A DNA stretch of 64,000 nt from Limnohabitans sp. 63ED37-2 (GCF_001412535.1 NZ_CP011774.1:2785501-2849500), one strand, 5' to 3'. Positions 33,923-42,477 are shown, counted from the first letter of the stretch. The notes: generated by a model from the sequence alone, not told the origin. Numbers and translations: made by a program.

Positions 33923-35169
33923 GTGCTGGCCAACACCTTCCCAAGCAAGCGCTTCAAGCGCAAGCTACCGGCCCCTTGCAGGGTGTCCGCGTGGTCGACT
34001 TGTCGCGCTTGGTGGCTGGCAACATGCTCACTTTGCAGCTGGGCGACTTTGGTGCCGATGTCATCAAAGTGGAGTCTGCGGGAGCCGGAGACACTTTGCG
34101 TGAGTGGCGAGAGCCCCTCGCAGACCACCCGGATGGCTACGACGGCTGGTGGCGCACCTATGCCCGCAACAAGCGCAGTCTGGCTTTGAATTTGCGTGAT
34201 GGTCAGGCCATGCACTGGCTCAAGCGCTTGATTGCCACCACGCAGGTCCTGGTGGAAAGTTTCAAGCCCGGCACTCTGGAAAACATGGGCCTGAGTCCTG
34301 AACAGCTACACGCAGACAACCCGGGCTTGGTCATTGTGCGTTTGTCAGGTTGGGGACAAACAGGCCCTTACCGCGAGTTGCCAGGCTTTGGCAGTTTGAT
34401 CGAAGGCTTCAGTGGCTATGCCCACAAACACCGCAGCGACGGTGGCGCCCCCCAATTACCCAACATGGCTTTGGCCGACATGGTCACGGGCTTGACCGGA
34501 GCGTTTGCCACCTTGACTGCGCTGCGCGAGGTGGAAGTGCGTGGCGGCCAAGGCCAGGTCATTGACTTGTCCTTGCTCGAGCCAATGCTGGCCATCATGG
34601 GCCCCGATGTCAGCAATTTCGCGGCAACAGGCATAAACCCCGAACCCGGTCAAAAAATCGCATCGCCCCGCGGGAGTTACCGATGCAAGGATGGTTTGTG
34701 GGTGTCCATGTCGGGCTCAACAGACACCATGGCCAAGCGGGTTTTGGAGGCCATTGGCCAGTCGGCCTTGTTTGAAGATCCGCGTTTTGCAAGCAATGCA
34801 GCACGCTTGGAAAATGACGCAGAACTCGATGCCATGGTGGCCGAATTCATGTCGGAGCGTACTCAGGACGAATGCTTGAAGCATTTCCGCCAGCATGGCG
34901 TGACTGTGGGCCCCATTTACGCGCCCCCACAGTTGATTCACGACGCGCATGTGGTGCAGCGCGGTGTTTATGTTCAATGCGAGGCCAGCGATGGCAGCGT
35001 GTCCACGGTCATGCACCAGGTCACGCCCCGATTGCAAGGGACACCGGGCAGCATTCGCAGGGCAGCCCCTTTGCGGGGGCAGCACACCGAAGAACTCTTG
35101 AGCGAACTCGGGGCCAGCGCAGCCGAGTGCCTGTCATTAAAAGCCCAAGGAGCGATTGAATGCCGTTGA
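33919..35169 (+). CDS. CaiB/BaiF-family (class III) CoA-transferase
   Basis: A 416-residue CoA-transferase. It begins with LQGVRVVDLSRLVAGNMLTL and continues LGADVIKVE-type FGADVIKVESAGAGD. The catalytic aspartate is expected in ALADMVTGLTGAFA, as in family III enzymes. It should activate an organic acid with CoA from a donor ester. Translationally coupled to the Bug receptor (ATGA) and overlapping the CitE-like lyase by 10 bases, it fits activation followed by C-C cleavage. Confidence 0.9.
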   Translation: MSAGQHLPKQALQAQATGPLQGVRVVDLSRLVAGNMLTLQLGDFGADVIKVESAGAGDTLREWREPLADHPDGYDGWWRTYARNKRSLALNLRDGQAMHWLKRLIATTQVLVESFKPGTLENMGLSPEQLHADNPGLVIVRLSGWGQTGPYRELPGFGSLIEGFSGYAHKHRSDGGAPQLPNMALADMVTGLTGAFATLTALREVEVRGGQGQVIDLSLLEPMLAIMGPDVSNFAATGINPEPGQKIASPRGSYRCKDGLWVSMSGSTDTMAKRVLEAIGQSALFEDPRFASNAARLENDAELDAMVAEFMSERTQDECLKHFRQHGVTVGPIYAPPQLIHDAHVVQRGVYVQCEASDGSVSTVMHQVTPRLQGTPGSIRRAAPLRGQHTEELLSELGASAAECLSLKAQGAIECR

Positions 35170-36002
35170 AACCTTTGCGCTCTTTGCTGTTTTTGCCAGC
35201 GACCGCAGACCACCTGCTGGCCAAAGCCACAGAGCGAGGCGCTGACGCCCTGGTGATCGACCTGGAAGACGCCATTCCGCCAGAGCGCAAAGCAGCGGCC
35301 CGGCCCATGGCCCAAGCCGCAGTGCGGCAATTGGCCGAACGGGGTGCTACCGTGGTCTTGCGCGTCAACAGTGACCCTGCACTGTGGCAAGAAGATCTGC
35401 GTGGCATGCCCGTGGAAGCACTGTCGGCCATCATGCTGCCCAAAGTGGAGTCTTTGGATCAGGTGGAGGCACTGGCCAAGGCATTGATCCAGATGCGTGC
35501 TGAAAAGGCCCCACCCATTGCCGCCCTCATTGAAACGCCGCGGGGCGTTTTGGCCGCGGCCACCATCGCCAGTCACAGCGCTTTGTGTGCTTTGGGCTTT
35601 GGATCCGAAGACTATGCGGGCGCTTTGGGTGTGCCTGCTGAGCCTGCTGCTTTGACCTGGCCCGCTCAACAGGTGCTGACCTGTGCACATGCCCATGGCC
35701 TGCAGTGCTGGGGGCTGGCCGCCAGCATCGCCGAGGTGGACGACATGGTGGGCTTTGCGCGTGCCGTCGATGCGGGCCGGGCCATGGGCTTCACCGGCTC
35801 GGTGTGCATCCACCCACGCCAAGTGCCGGTGGTTAATCGTGGGTTTTCGCCGAGCGAGCAAGAGCTCGCTTGGGCCGAACGTGTTCTGGCCGCCGATCAA
35901 GCTGCACGGGAACAAGGTTTGGGTGCCATTTTGTTGGACGGCCGCATGTTGGACAAACCCATCGTCGACCGGGCGCGGCGTTGGTTGGGGCTTGGGGTGT
36001 GA
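35160..36002 (+). CDS. HpcH/HpaI/CitE-family CoA-ester lyase
   Basis: A 280-residue TIM-barrel CitE-like lyase. Features are RSLLFLPATADHLLAKA, DALVIDLEDAIPPERK with the metal/arginine region, ALIETPRGVL, GSEDYAGALG and the C-terminal CIHPRQVPVVN. It probably cleaves a malyl-CoA- or citramalyl-CoA-type ester to acetyl-CoA plus an oxo acid. AAGGAG lies 8 bases before the ATG, inside the end of the CoA-transferase gene. Confidence 0.9.
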   Translation: MPLKPLRSLLFLPATADHLLAKATERGADALVIDLEDAIPPERKAAARPMAQAAVRQLAERGATVVLRVNSDPALWQEDLRGMPVEALSAIMLPKVESLDQVEALAKALIQMRAEKAPPIAALIETPRGVLAAATIASHSALCALGFGSEDYAGALGVPAEPAALTWPAQQVLTCAHAHGLQCWGLAASIAEVDDMVGFARAVDAGRAMGFTGSVCIHPRQVPVVNRGFSPSEQELAWAERVLAADQAAREQGLGAILLDGRMLDKPIVDRARRWLGLGV

Positions 36003-37258
36003 AACCCTTGGCCGCGAAGTTCTCCAACGGCCATTGGGTCAGCACTTGGGCGGCGTCCGCCCAAGGCGCTTACCCCACAGGCTCTGTCATTGCACAGCCC
36101 GACCTCAGCAGGGCGATTCCTGATGCGCCAATGGGTTTACAGAACCAATCGTTGCGCATGGTTGTGCGGCCAAGTTTGTGGTCATCCCGATTTCGCCTGC
36201 GCATCAGCCATGTCTATGGTGACCGGCCCCTGGCGCTGCGGGGCATCCAATTGGCGCTGCATGCGGGTGGCGGCGCGTGTTTGCCCGACACCCGCGTGGC
36301 CTTGCCCGACATGGACATCGGGGCTGGTCAGGCCGTTTGGACACAGGCCGTCGATTTGCCCTGGTTGAACGAACAGGCTTTGCCTTGGATGAATGGTCGT
36401 GCGCTGGCTTTCAGTGCCTGTGTCAAAGGGTTCAGTGGCCCCATCACCTGGCATGCCAAATCCATGTCCACTTCTTATGTGTCGCAGCCAGGTGATCTGC
36501 TGGCGGCGGCCGATGATTCTGAAACCCGATTTCCACACACCACCACATCCACATTTTTCATCGATGCCATTGATGCTTGGTTACCCGAGCCATGCCGTGC
36601 CGTGGTGGCCTTCGGAGATTCCTTGACGGACGGCACAGCCACCACGCTCAACGGCCATGACCGGTGGACCGATGTGATGCAACGCCATGCTTGGGCTGAG
36701 GGGCACCGTCAGGTGGCCGTGGTCAATGCGGGCATTGGCGGCAACCAGGTGGCGGGCCCTTTGCCCGCAGTGGGGCCTTGGCGCGGCGGGCCCGCTGCGG
36801 CAGAAAGAATCTACCGAGATGTGCTGAGCTTGTCTGGGGTGCAAGCCGTGTTGTGGTTGCAGGGCATCAATGATTTCAGCGAAAACGGTCAGGCCGATGT
36901 GGCCACGGTCGTTCAGGCCATGCGCCGAGCCATCGATCAGATGCGATCGAGGGGATTGCGCGTGATCGGTGCCACGATCCCCTCGGCTTTGGGCAGTCAC
37001 CGGCCAGGGCATGGCGGGGCGGAGCAAGACGCCCGCAGAAGGGCTTTTAACGACGAAGTGCGAAAAGCCAATTTGTTTGAAGAATATGCCGATGTGGATG
37101 CCGCACTGACGGACGAGATAAGCGGTCGCTTGCGTGAACAGTTCAACGGCGACAGCACTTTGGGTGAGGCTGGCGATGGTGTTCACCCCAACCGTGCAGG
37201 CCATGCGGCGATCGCCGACCGATTCTCCAAGGTGTATTTCCGCCAAGCCCTTTGTTGA
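35999..37258 (+). CDS. SGNH/GDSL-family hydrolase coupled to the CoA-lyase operon
   Basis: A 419-residue SGNH hydrolase. An N-terminal beta-rich part starts NGHWVSTWAAS; the catalytic domain (about 200-415) shows block I FGDSLTDG, block II VVNAGIGGNQV, block III GINDF and block V DGVHPNRAG. The GTG start overlaps the lyase stop as GTGA, giving tight coupling. No signal peptide follows this start, although relatives are often exported. It may release an organic acid from an ester that feeds the operon (inference). Confidence 0.83.
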   Translation: MKPLAAKFSNGHWVSTWAASAQGAYPTGSVIAQPDLSRAIPDAPMGLQNQSLRMVVRPSLWSSRFRLRISHVYGDRPLALRGIQLALHAGGGACLPDTRVALPDMDIGAGQAVWTQAVDLPWLNEQALPWMNGRALAFSACVKGFSGPITWHAKSMSTSYVSQPGDLLAAADDSETRFPHTTTSTFFIDAIDAWLPEPCRAVVAFGDSLTDGTATTLNGHDRWTDVMQRHAWAEGHRQVAVVNAGIGGNQVAGPLPAVGPWRGGPAAAERIYRDVLSLSGVQAVLWLQGINDFSENGQADVATVVQAMRRAIDQMRSRGLRVIGATIPSALGSHRPGHGGAEQDARRRAFNDEVRKANLFEEYADVDAALTDEISGRLREQFNGDSTLGEAGDGVHPNRAGHAAIADRFSKVYFRQALC

Positions 37259-37341
37259 ACTGGAAGCTCGTTCACGCTGGTGTTTCAAAACGGCGGTGCT
37301 GTGCATTCAATGGGACAGCCAGCACATGTGCCGACCGTGGT

Positions 37342-38523
37342 TCAACGCCTGCGCAGAAAAAACTGCGCCATAGCCCCCGTCAAGGCAAAGGCCAGCATCA
37401 TCCAGCCCAGGTTCACCGCACCTTCGTGCGGCACCAGCCCCACCAGGTAGCCACCCGTGGCTCCGGTGAGTTGCTGCATGAGGCCTGCCACGGCAGCGGC
37501 CGACCCGGCCAGTGCGGGCACCACCCCTACGGTGCCCGCCAGGGCTGGCGGATTCAGCAGGCCATGGCCCAAGCCCAGCAAGAGCAGCGGCAAAGCCACG
37601 GCCAGCGCCGCCTGCACACCACCCAGACCCAGCGCCAGCATCACCACCAAACCGCCCAGCGTCAGGGCCTGACCCCAGGCCATCACGCGCGATTCACCCG
37701 CTTGCGCAATCAGCCGCGAGGTCATGAAGTTGCCCAGGATGTAGGACACGGGCACGGCCATGATGAACCAGCCAATGCCGTCCGGCCCGATGCCATAACC
37801 CTTGAGCACAATGGGTGCCCCGGCCAAGAAGGCGTAAAACGTGGCGGTGGTCGCGGCCAGGATGGCGACATAGAGCAAAAAGCGCGGCTCGCGCAGCAGA
37901 CGGGCATAAGCGCTCAGCATGGCCCGCAGCCAATGGCCTTTGGAGGGCGCGGGTTTGGAAGAACGCGGTAAACCCAACCAGGCCGCCAACACCGCCAACA
38001 TCACGAAGTTGGTTTGCCAGCCAAAGCGCACATGGACCTGCCCGCCAATCAGGGTGGCCAGAGGCGGGCACATGCCCAGCGCCATGCCAATGTAGGCCAT
38101 GACGCGTGTGCGCTGTGGCCCGGTAAACAGGTCTTGCACCATGGAGCGGCTCACCACCATGCTGGCCGCGCTGCCTGCGCCTTGCAGCAGCCGGGCGGCG
38201 GTCAGTTGGGTGATGTCGGTGGCCAGCGCGGCCATGACCGAGGCCAGCCCAGCCACCACCAGGCCCAGCATCAAAATGGGTTTGCGCCCATGCCGGTCGG
38301 ACAGCGGGCCGTACACCAGCTGCAGGGCACCGTAGGCCACCACATAACCACTGAAGGTCAGCTGCACATCGGCTTGGTGCGTGCTGAAGATGGTGCCCCA
38401 CTCCTGCATGGAGGGCAGGCACAAGGTCATGGCCAGGAGGCCAAACGAGATTTGCGCCAGCACGTTGGCGATCAGCCAAGGGCTGTGGGCGGCCGGGCCT
38501 GGAGAGCCGGACGCAGTGGTCAT
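37342..38523 (-). CDS. MFS multidrug transporter, Bcr/CflA type
   Basis: A 393-residue 12-helix major facilitator. The loop motif GPLSDRHGRKPILMLGLV between TM2 and TM3 and the TM5 motif region (YIGMALGMCPPLATLIGG) match the Bcr/CflA drug:proton exporters. It starts 1 base after metW on the same strand, so it may ride on the metX-metW transcript. It converges with the SGNH gene. Substrate unknown. Confidence 0.88.
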   Translation of the reverse strand: MTTASGSPGPAAHSPWLIANVLAQISFGLLAMTLCLPSMQEWGTIFSTHQADVQLTFSGYVVAYGALQLVYGPLSDRHGRKPILMLGLVVAGLASVMAALATDITQLTAARLLQGAGSAASMVVSRSMVQDLFTGPQRTRVMAYIGMALGMCPPLATLIGGQVHVRFGWQTNFVMLAVLAAWLGLPRSSKPAPSKGHWLRAMLSAYARLLREPRFLLYVAILAATTATFYAFLAGAPIVLKGYGIGPDGIGWFIMAVPVSYILGNFMTSRLIAQAGESRVMAWGQALTLGGLVVMLALGLGGVQAALAVALPLLLLGLGHGLLNPPALAGTVGVVPALAGSAAAVAGLMQQLTGATGGYLVGLVPHEGAVNLGWMMLAFALTGAMAQFFLRRR

Positions 38524-38524
38524 G

Positions 38525-39109
38525 TCAGCTGCGCTGCAGTTTGTAGACCGCCGTGCCCGCCATCAGGTTGGGCCACAGTCGTACTTCCTGGCCTTGCTGC
38601 AGACCAAAGGCGTCCATGATGCGCAACTGATTTTTGCGGGCCAGGTCGCCAAAGTCGGCGTAGGTGCCCACGCGGATGTTGGGCGTGTCGTACCACTGGT
38701 AGGGCAGGCGCTTGGTCACCGGCATGCGGCCCTGCAGCACGCTCAGGCGGTTGAACCAGTGAGCAAAGTTGGGGAAGGCCACGATGCCCTCGCGGCCTAC
38801 GCGCACGGTTTCGCGCAGCATGGTCTCGGCGTTGCGCAGGTGTTGCAGGGTGTCGATTTGCAGCACCACGTCAAACGACTGGTCGGCAAACAGGCTGAGG
38901 CCTTCGTCCAGGTTCAGCTGAATCACGTTCACGCCGCGCTGCACGCAGGCATGTACGTTCGCGTCGTCCAGCTCCACGCCGTAGCCGGTACAGCCTCGGT
39001 GTTGTTGCAGATGGGCCAGCAAAGCCCCATCGCCGCAGCCCAAATCGAGCACGCGGGCACCTTGTGGCACCAGGCGGGAAATGGCTTGCATGATCAGAGG
39101 GTCGCTCAT
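38525..39109 (-). CDS. metW: Methionine biosynthesis protein MetW
   Basis: A 194-residue class I methyltransferase-fold protein. SAM-type motif VLDLGCGDGALLAHLQ, then GYGVELDDANV and LQIDTLQHLRN. MetW pairs with MetX in proteobacteria and is needed for homoserine acylation in several species. ATGA overlap with metX confirms the pairing. Confidence 0.94.
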   Translation of the reverse strand: MSDPLIMQAISRLVPQGARVLDLGCGDGALLAHLQQHRGCTGYGVELDDANVHACVQRGVNVIQLNLDEGLSLFADQSFDVVLQIDTLQHLRNAETMLRETVRVGREGIVAFPNFAHWFNRLSVLQGRMPVTKRLPYQWYDTPNIRVGTYADFGDLARKNQLRIMDAFGLQQGQEVRLWPNLMAGTAVYKLQRS

Positions 39110-40260
39110 GCCGCACCTCCTTCGTTCAGCGTCTTCGCCATGTTGTCAAAGTAAGAGCGCACCACGTTCATGTAACGCGCATCGTCGAGCAAGAAGGCGT
39201 CGTGCCCGTGGGGTGCATCGATTTCGGCGTAGCTCACATCGCGGCGGTTGTCGAGCAGGGCCTTGACCATTTCGCGGCTGCGGGCGGGTGAGAAGCGCCA
39301 GTCGGTGGAAAAGCTGATCAGCAAAAATTTGCAGCTGGCGCGGGCCAGCGCTTGGGACAGGTCCCCGCCAAAGGCGCGGGCCGGGTCAAAGTAATCGAGC
39401 GCCCGCGTGATCAGCAAATAGGTGTTGGCGTCAAAGTACTCGCTGAACTTGTCGCCCTGGTAGCGCAAATAACTCTCGATCTGGAACTCGACTTCTTGTG
39501 TGGAGTATTTGTAGCCGGTGGCGTTGTGCGTCACCGCTTCGCGCAATTCGCGGCCAAACTTTTCGTTCATCACGTCGTCGCTCAAATACGTGATGTGCCC
39601 AATCATGCGGGCGATGCGCAGGCCGCGCTTGGGCACCACACCTTGTGCGTAAAAGTGCCCGTCGTGGAAGTCCGGGTCCGTCACGATGGCGCGGCGGGCC
39701 ACTTCGTTGAAGGCGATGTTTTCGGCGTTCAGGTTGGGGGCACTGGCCACCACCACCGCGTGTTTCACGCGCTCGGGGTATTGAAGCGTCCAACTCAGCG
39801 CCTGCATGCCGCCGAGACTCCCGCCCATCACGGCGGCCAGTTGTTCGATGCCCAAAGCGTCGAGCAAGCGGGCTTGGGCGTTGACCCAGTCTTCTACCGT
39901 GACCACGGGAAAGTCCGCGCCATAGACGCGGCCGGTGTCGGGGTTGGTGTGCATGGGGCCGGTCGAGCCAAAGCACGAGCCCAGGTTGTTCACGCCAATG
40001 ACAAAAAAGCGGTCGGTGTCGAGCGACTTGCCGGGGCCGATCATGTTGTCCCACCAGCCCAGGTTTTTGGGCTGGTCAGCGTACACGCCCGCCACATGGT
40101 GCGAGGCGTTGAGCGCGTGGCAGATCAACACGGCGTTGGATTTGTCAGCGTTGAGCGTGCCGTAGGTTTCGTAGCTCAGCGAATAGCCACGGATGGACGC
40201 ACCGCTTTGCAAGGGCAAAGGGGCCTCAAACAGCATGCTTTGGGATTCGGCGATCAGCAT
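39106..40260 (-). CDS. metX: Homoserine O-acyltransferase MetX
   Basis: A 384-residue alpha/beta-hydrolase-fold acyltransferase making O-acyl-homoserine for methionine synthesis. The nucleophile Ser148 is in GGSLGGMQ (146-152), with NNLGSCFGSTGP before it and the Asp/His partners in STDWRFSPARS and APHGHDAFL. Acetyl or succinyl specificity cannot be read from family alone; several proteobacterial MetX proteins paired with MetW use succinyl-CoA. A SAM-II-type riboswitch and an intrinsic terminator precede it. Confidence 0.94.
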   Translation of the reverse strand: MLIAESQSMLFEAPLPLQSGASIRGYSLSYETYGTLNADKSNAVLICHALNASHHVAGVYADQPKNLGWWDNMIGPGKSLDTDRFFVIGVNNLGSCFGSTGPMHTNPDTGRVYGADFPVVTVEDWVNAQARLLDALGIEQLAAVMGGSLGGMQALSWTLQYPERVKHAVVVASAPNLNAENIAFNEVARRAIVTDPDFHDGHFYAQGVVPKRGLRIARMIGHITYLSDDVMNEKFGRELREAVTHNATGYKYSTQEVEFQIESYLRYQGDKFSEYFDANTYLLITRALDYFDPARAFGGDLSQALARASCKFLLISFSTDWRFSPARSREMVKALLDNRRDVSYAEIDAPHGHDAFLLDDARYMNVVRSYFDNMAKTLNEGGAA

Positions 40261-40279
40261 CGAATGTGTTCAGGTGTGC

Positions 40280-40320
40280 AAAAAACAAAACCCGGCTTCG
40301 CAGTCAGCTGGGCCGGGCTT
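40280..40320 (-). terminator. Intrinsic terminator in the metX leader (attenuator)
   Basis: On the minus strand AAGCCCGGC and GCCGGGTTT pair (nine positions including a G-U) around a 15-base loop and are followed by TTTTGTTTTTT. It ends about 20 bases before the metX ATG and follows the riboswitch, so it is the likely expression platform. Confidence 0.8.
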
Positions 40321-40337
40321 CAGTGGGTTGAAACACA

Positions 40338-40408
40338 CGCCATTTAGCTGAATTTCGAAACCATCACGGTTTCGGCGCCCGCAATCGGGTTCAAATCGGC
40401 GCATCACC
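40338..40408 (-). ncRNA. SAM-II-type riboswitch upstream of metX
   Basis: Reading the minus strand, P1 pairs GCGCC with GGCGC around a loop containing GATTTGAACCCGATTGC, the conserved SAM-II loop. An extra hairpin CGAAACC-GTGAT-GGTTTCG follows, then AAATTCAGCTAAATGG, which matches the conserved GCUAAA pseudoknot strand. SAM-II aptamers precede metX/metA in alpha- and some betaproteobacteria. SAM binding should lower metX-metW expression. Confidence 0.8.
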
Positions 40409-40410
40409 TA

Positions 40411-40416
40411 AGTATA
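40411..40416 (-). promoter_or_regulatory. -10 box of the metX-metW transcript
   Basis: TATACT on the minus strand lies immediately before the riboswitch, placing the RNA start about at its first bases. No good -35 is visible. Confidence 0.5.
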
Positions 40417-40423
40417 AGGGCGA

Positions 40424-40490
40424 TAAACAAAGCCCCGCACGGGCGCTGCACAAGGCTTCGCCCAGCCGAGGTGTCCATTGGCGGGGCTGC
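40424..40490 (-). terminator. Possible terminator after the GDT1-family gene
   Basis: On the minus strand AGCCCCGC pairs with GCGGGGCT across a structured loop and is followed by TTGTTTAT. A shorter hairpin GCCC-GTGCG-GGGC lies at its 3' end. The U-run is weak. Confidence 0.4.
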
Positions 40491-40502
40491 TTTGCAGACG
40501 CT

Positions 40503-41069
40503 TCAACTGCCCCAGCCCGACAATGCGATCACCCCCAACACGGCAAAGATGCCTGCCGAGATCAGGTGCACCAACCGCAGCGGCACCCGCTTCGTGATGG
40601 CATCGCCCAGCCACACCACAGGGGCATTGGCCAGCATCATGCCCAGTGTGGTGCCGGCCACCACGGCGAACCAAGCGTTGTACTGTGCGGCCAGCATGAC
40701 GGTGGCAATCTGCGTCTTGTCGCCCATCTCGGCCAGAAAGAAGGCCACCACGGTGGTCAAAAACACGCCCATGCGCGGGGCGCTGTCCCCTTCTTCATCG
40801 TCGAGTTTGTCGGGGATCAGCATCCACACCGCCATGGCAATGAAGGATGCGCCCAACACCCAGCGCAGCACATCGGGCCCCATCACGGTGGTGACCCAGC
40901 TGCCCACGGCACCGGCCAGACCATGGTTGGCCAGCGTAGCCACCAAAATGCCCAACACGATGGGCCAGGGCTTGCGAAAACGGGCGGCCAGCACCAATGA
41001 CAGCAATTGGGTTTTGTCACCCATTTCGGCCAAGGCCACGATACCGGTCGAGACGAGGAATGCTTCCAT
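40503..41069 (-). CDS. TMEM165/GDT1-family cation (Mn2+) exporter
   Basis: A 188-residue six-helix membrane protein with the two inverted-repeat signatures ALAEMGDKTQL near the start and FLAEMGDKTQI in the second half, the E-x-G-D-K-T hallmark of UPF0016/GDT1. Bacterial members export Mn2+. The start MEAFLVSTGIVALAEMGD gives the usual short N-terminus; a TTG 36 bases upstream is an alternative. No yybP-ykoY Mn riboswitch was recognised in the leader. Confidence 0.9.
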   Translation of the reverse strand: MEAFLVSTGIVALAEMGDKTQLLSLVLAARFRKPWPIVLGILVATLANHGLAGAVGSWVTTVMGPDVLRWVLGASFIAMAVWMLIPDKLDDEEGDSAPRMGVFLTTVVAFFLAEMGDKTQIATVMLAAQYNAWFAVVAGTTLGMMLANAPVVWLGDAITKRVPLRLVHLISAGIFAVLGVIALSGWGS

Positions 41070-41128
41070 GAGGGAATGCGGGCTTGGCCCAGAAGACTCA
41101 ATCAAATAAAGGTGTGCATCTTACGTGA

Positions 41129-41166
41129 GGGGCGCAGGCACCCACTTGAAGCGCCCCAGGGGTGCC
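41129..41166. other. Interleaved inverted repeats (pseudoknot-capable) between gdt1 and amt
   Basis: GGGGCGC (41129) pairs with GCGCCCC (41151), and GGCACCC (41137) pairs with GGGTGCC (41160). The two perfect 7-bp stems interlock, so as RNA they are either mutually exclusive or an H-type pseudoknot. It can be read on either strand; on the minus strand it would lie in the GDT1-family leader. Confidence 0.5.
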
Positions 41167-41186
41167 GAACAGGCATGTGTCATTTT

Positions 41187-41202
41187 GGGTGCGCTTCTTG
41201 CT
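41187..41202 (+). promoter_or_regulatory. Sigma-54-type promoter of the ammonium channel gene
   Basis: GGGTGCG-cttc-TTGCT keeps the GG and GC dinucleotides at the -24/-12 spacing (GG-N10-GC) and a full TTGCT. Start would be near 41213, leaving a leader of about 60 bases. Nitrogen-regulated sigma-54 control is the rule for amt genes in proteobacteria. Confidence 0.55.
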
Positions 41203-41206
41203 TTTG

Positions 41207-41246
41207 TTTGGTGCGCGGGGGTGGGCAGCCCTCAAAATGCACCAAA
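41207..41246. repeat. Inverted repeat TTTGGTGC-N24-GCACCAAA in the amt leader
   Basis: Perfect 8-base arms between the sigma-54-like promoter and the amt start. TGGTGC and GCACCA are the halves of NtrC-type sites but in the reverse order, so a leader hairpin is as likely as an activator site. Confidence 0.4.
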
Positions 41247-41274
41247 TTGATTCAAAAATCATCGAAGGACGATC

Positions 41275-42477
41275 GTGGAAGCACTAAAACAGGGCGCTGA
41301 TGCGCTTTTTATTTTGTTGGGCGGCATCATGGTGTTGGCCATGCACGCCGGTTTTGCATTTTTAGAGCTGGGCACGGTTCGAAAAAAGAACCAAGTCAAC
41401 GCGTTGGTCAAAATCCTGGTGGATTTTTCGGTGTCCACCGTGGTTTATTTTGTGGTGGGCTACAGCGTGGCCTACGGCACCACTTTCTTTGTGGGGGCCG
41501 AGCAGCTGGCCGCCAAGAACGGTTATGACCTGGTCAAGTTCTTCTTTTTATTGACCTTTGCGGCGGCCATTCCTGCCATCATTTCGGGTGGCATTGCCGA
41601 GCGGGCCAAGTTTTGGCCGCAGTTGATCGCCACAGCGGTGATCGTGGGCTTTGTTTACCCCTTCTTTGAGGGCGTTGTCTGGAACCAGCACTTTGGCGTG
41701 CAGGCCTGGATCAAGGCCGTCACGGGCGATGAGTTCCATGACTTTGCGGGCTCGGTGGTGGTTCACGCCATGGGCGGCTGGATCGCGCTGCCGGCTGTGA
41801 TTTTGCTGGGTGCCCGCTACAACCGTTACCGCAAGGACGGCGTGGTGTCGGCGCACCCACCCTCGAGCATTCCTTTCCTGGCTTTGGGTTCATGGATCCT
41901 GATCGTGGGTTGGTTTGGCTTCAATGTGATGAGCGCCCAGACACTGGACAAGATTTCGGGACTGGTGGCGGTCAACTCCTTGATGGCCATGGTGGGCGGC
42001 ACCTTGGCGGCTTTGGTCTTGGGCAAGAACGACCCCGGCTTTGTACACAACGGCCCCTTGGCCGGTTTGGTGGCGGTGTGTGCAGGCTCCGACTTGATGC
42101 ACCCTTTTGGTGCCTTGGTGGTCGGTGCTGTGGCGGGTGCCCTGTTTGTGGTCATGTTCACCCTGACCCAGAACAAGTGGAAGATCGACGACGTGTTGGG
42201 CGTGTGGCCCTTGCATGGCATCTGCGGTGCTTGGGGCGGCATTGCTGCAGGCATTTTTGGCGCCAGCAGCCTGGGGGGTTTGGGCGGCGTCAACCTGACG
42301 GCGCAGTTGATCGGCACCGCCATGGGTGTGGCTTGGGCCTTGCTCGGTGGCTTGGTGATTTATGGCCTGCTCAAAGTCACGCTGGGTCTGAAACTCAGCC
42401 AAGAAGAAGAATACGACGGCGCCGACTTGAGCATTCACAAAATCAGCGCCACCCCAGACCGCGAAGTGAGTTGGTAA
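41275..42477 (+). CDS. amt: Ammonium transporter
   Basis: A 400-residue Amt/MEP/Rh channel of 11 helices conducting ammonium. Twin pore histidines are in FAGSVVVHAMGGWIALPA and VWPLHGICGAWGGIAAG; FWPQLIATAVIVGFVYPFFE and DPGFVHNGPLAGLVAVCAGSD are typical. The GTG start has AAGGAC 5 bases ahead, and the N-terminus has no signal peptide, unlike E. coli AmtB. No glnK is adjacent. Confidence 0.93.
   Translation: MEALKQGADALFILLGGIMVLAMHAGFAFLELGTVRKKNQVNALVKILVDFSVSTVVYFVVGYSVAYGTTFFVGAEQLAAKNGYDLVKFFFLLTFAAAIPAIISGGIAERAKFWPQLIATAVIVGFVYPFFEGVVWNQHFGVQAWIKAVTGDEFHDFAGSVVVHAMGGWIALPAVILLGARYNRYRKDGVVSAHPPSSIPFLALGSWILIVGWFGFNVMSAQTLDKISGLVAVNSLMAMVGGTLAALVLGKNDPGFVHNGPLAGLVAVCAGSDLMHPFGALVVGAVAGALFVVMFTLTQNKWKIDDVLGVWPLHGICGAWGGIAAGIFGASSLGGLGGVNLTAQLIGTAMGVAWALLGGLVIYGLLKVTLGLKLSQEEEYDGADLSIHKISATPDREVSW

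Noticed and set aside
41070..41274. yybP-ykoY manganese riboswitch upstream of the GDT1-family gene
   Set aside because: The conserved loop sequences of that riboswitch could not be found on the minus strand. Only the interlocking stems are present.
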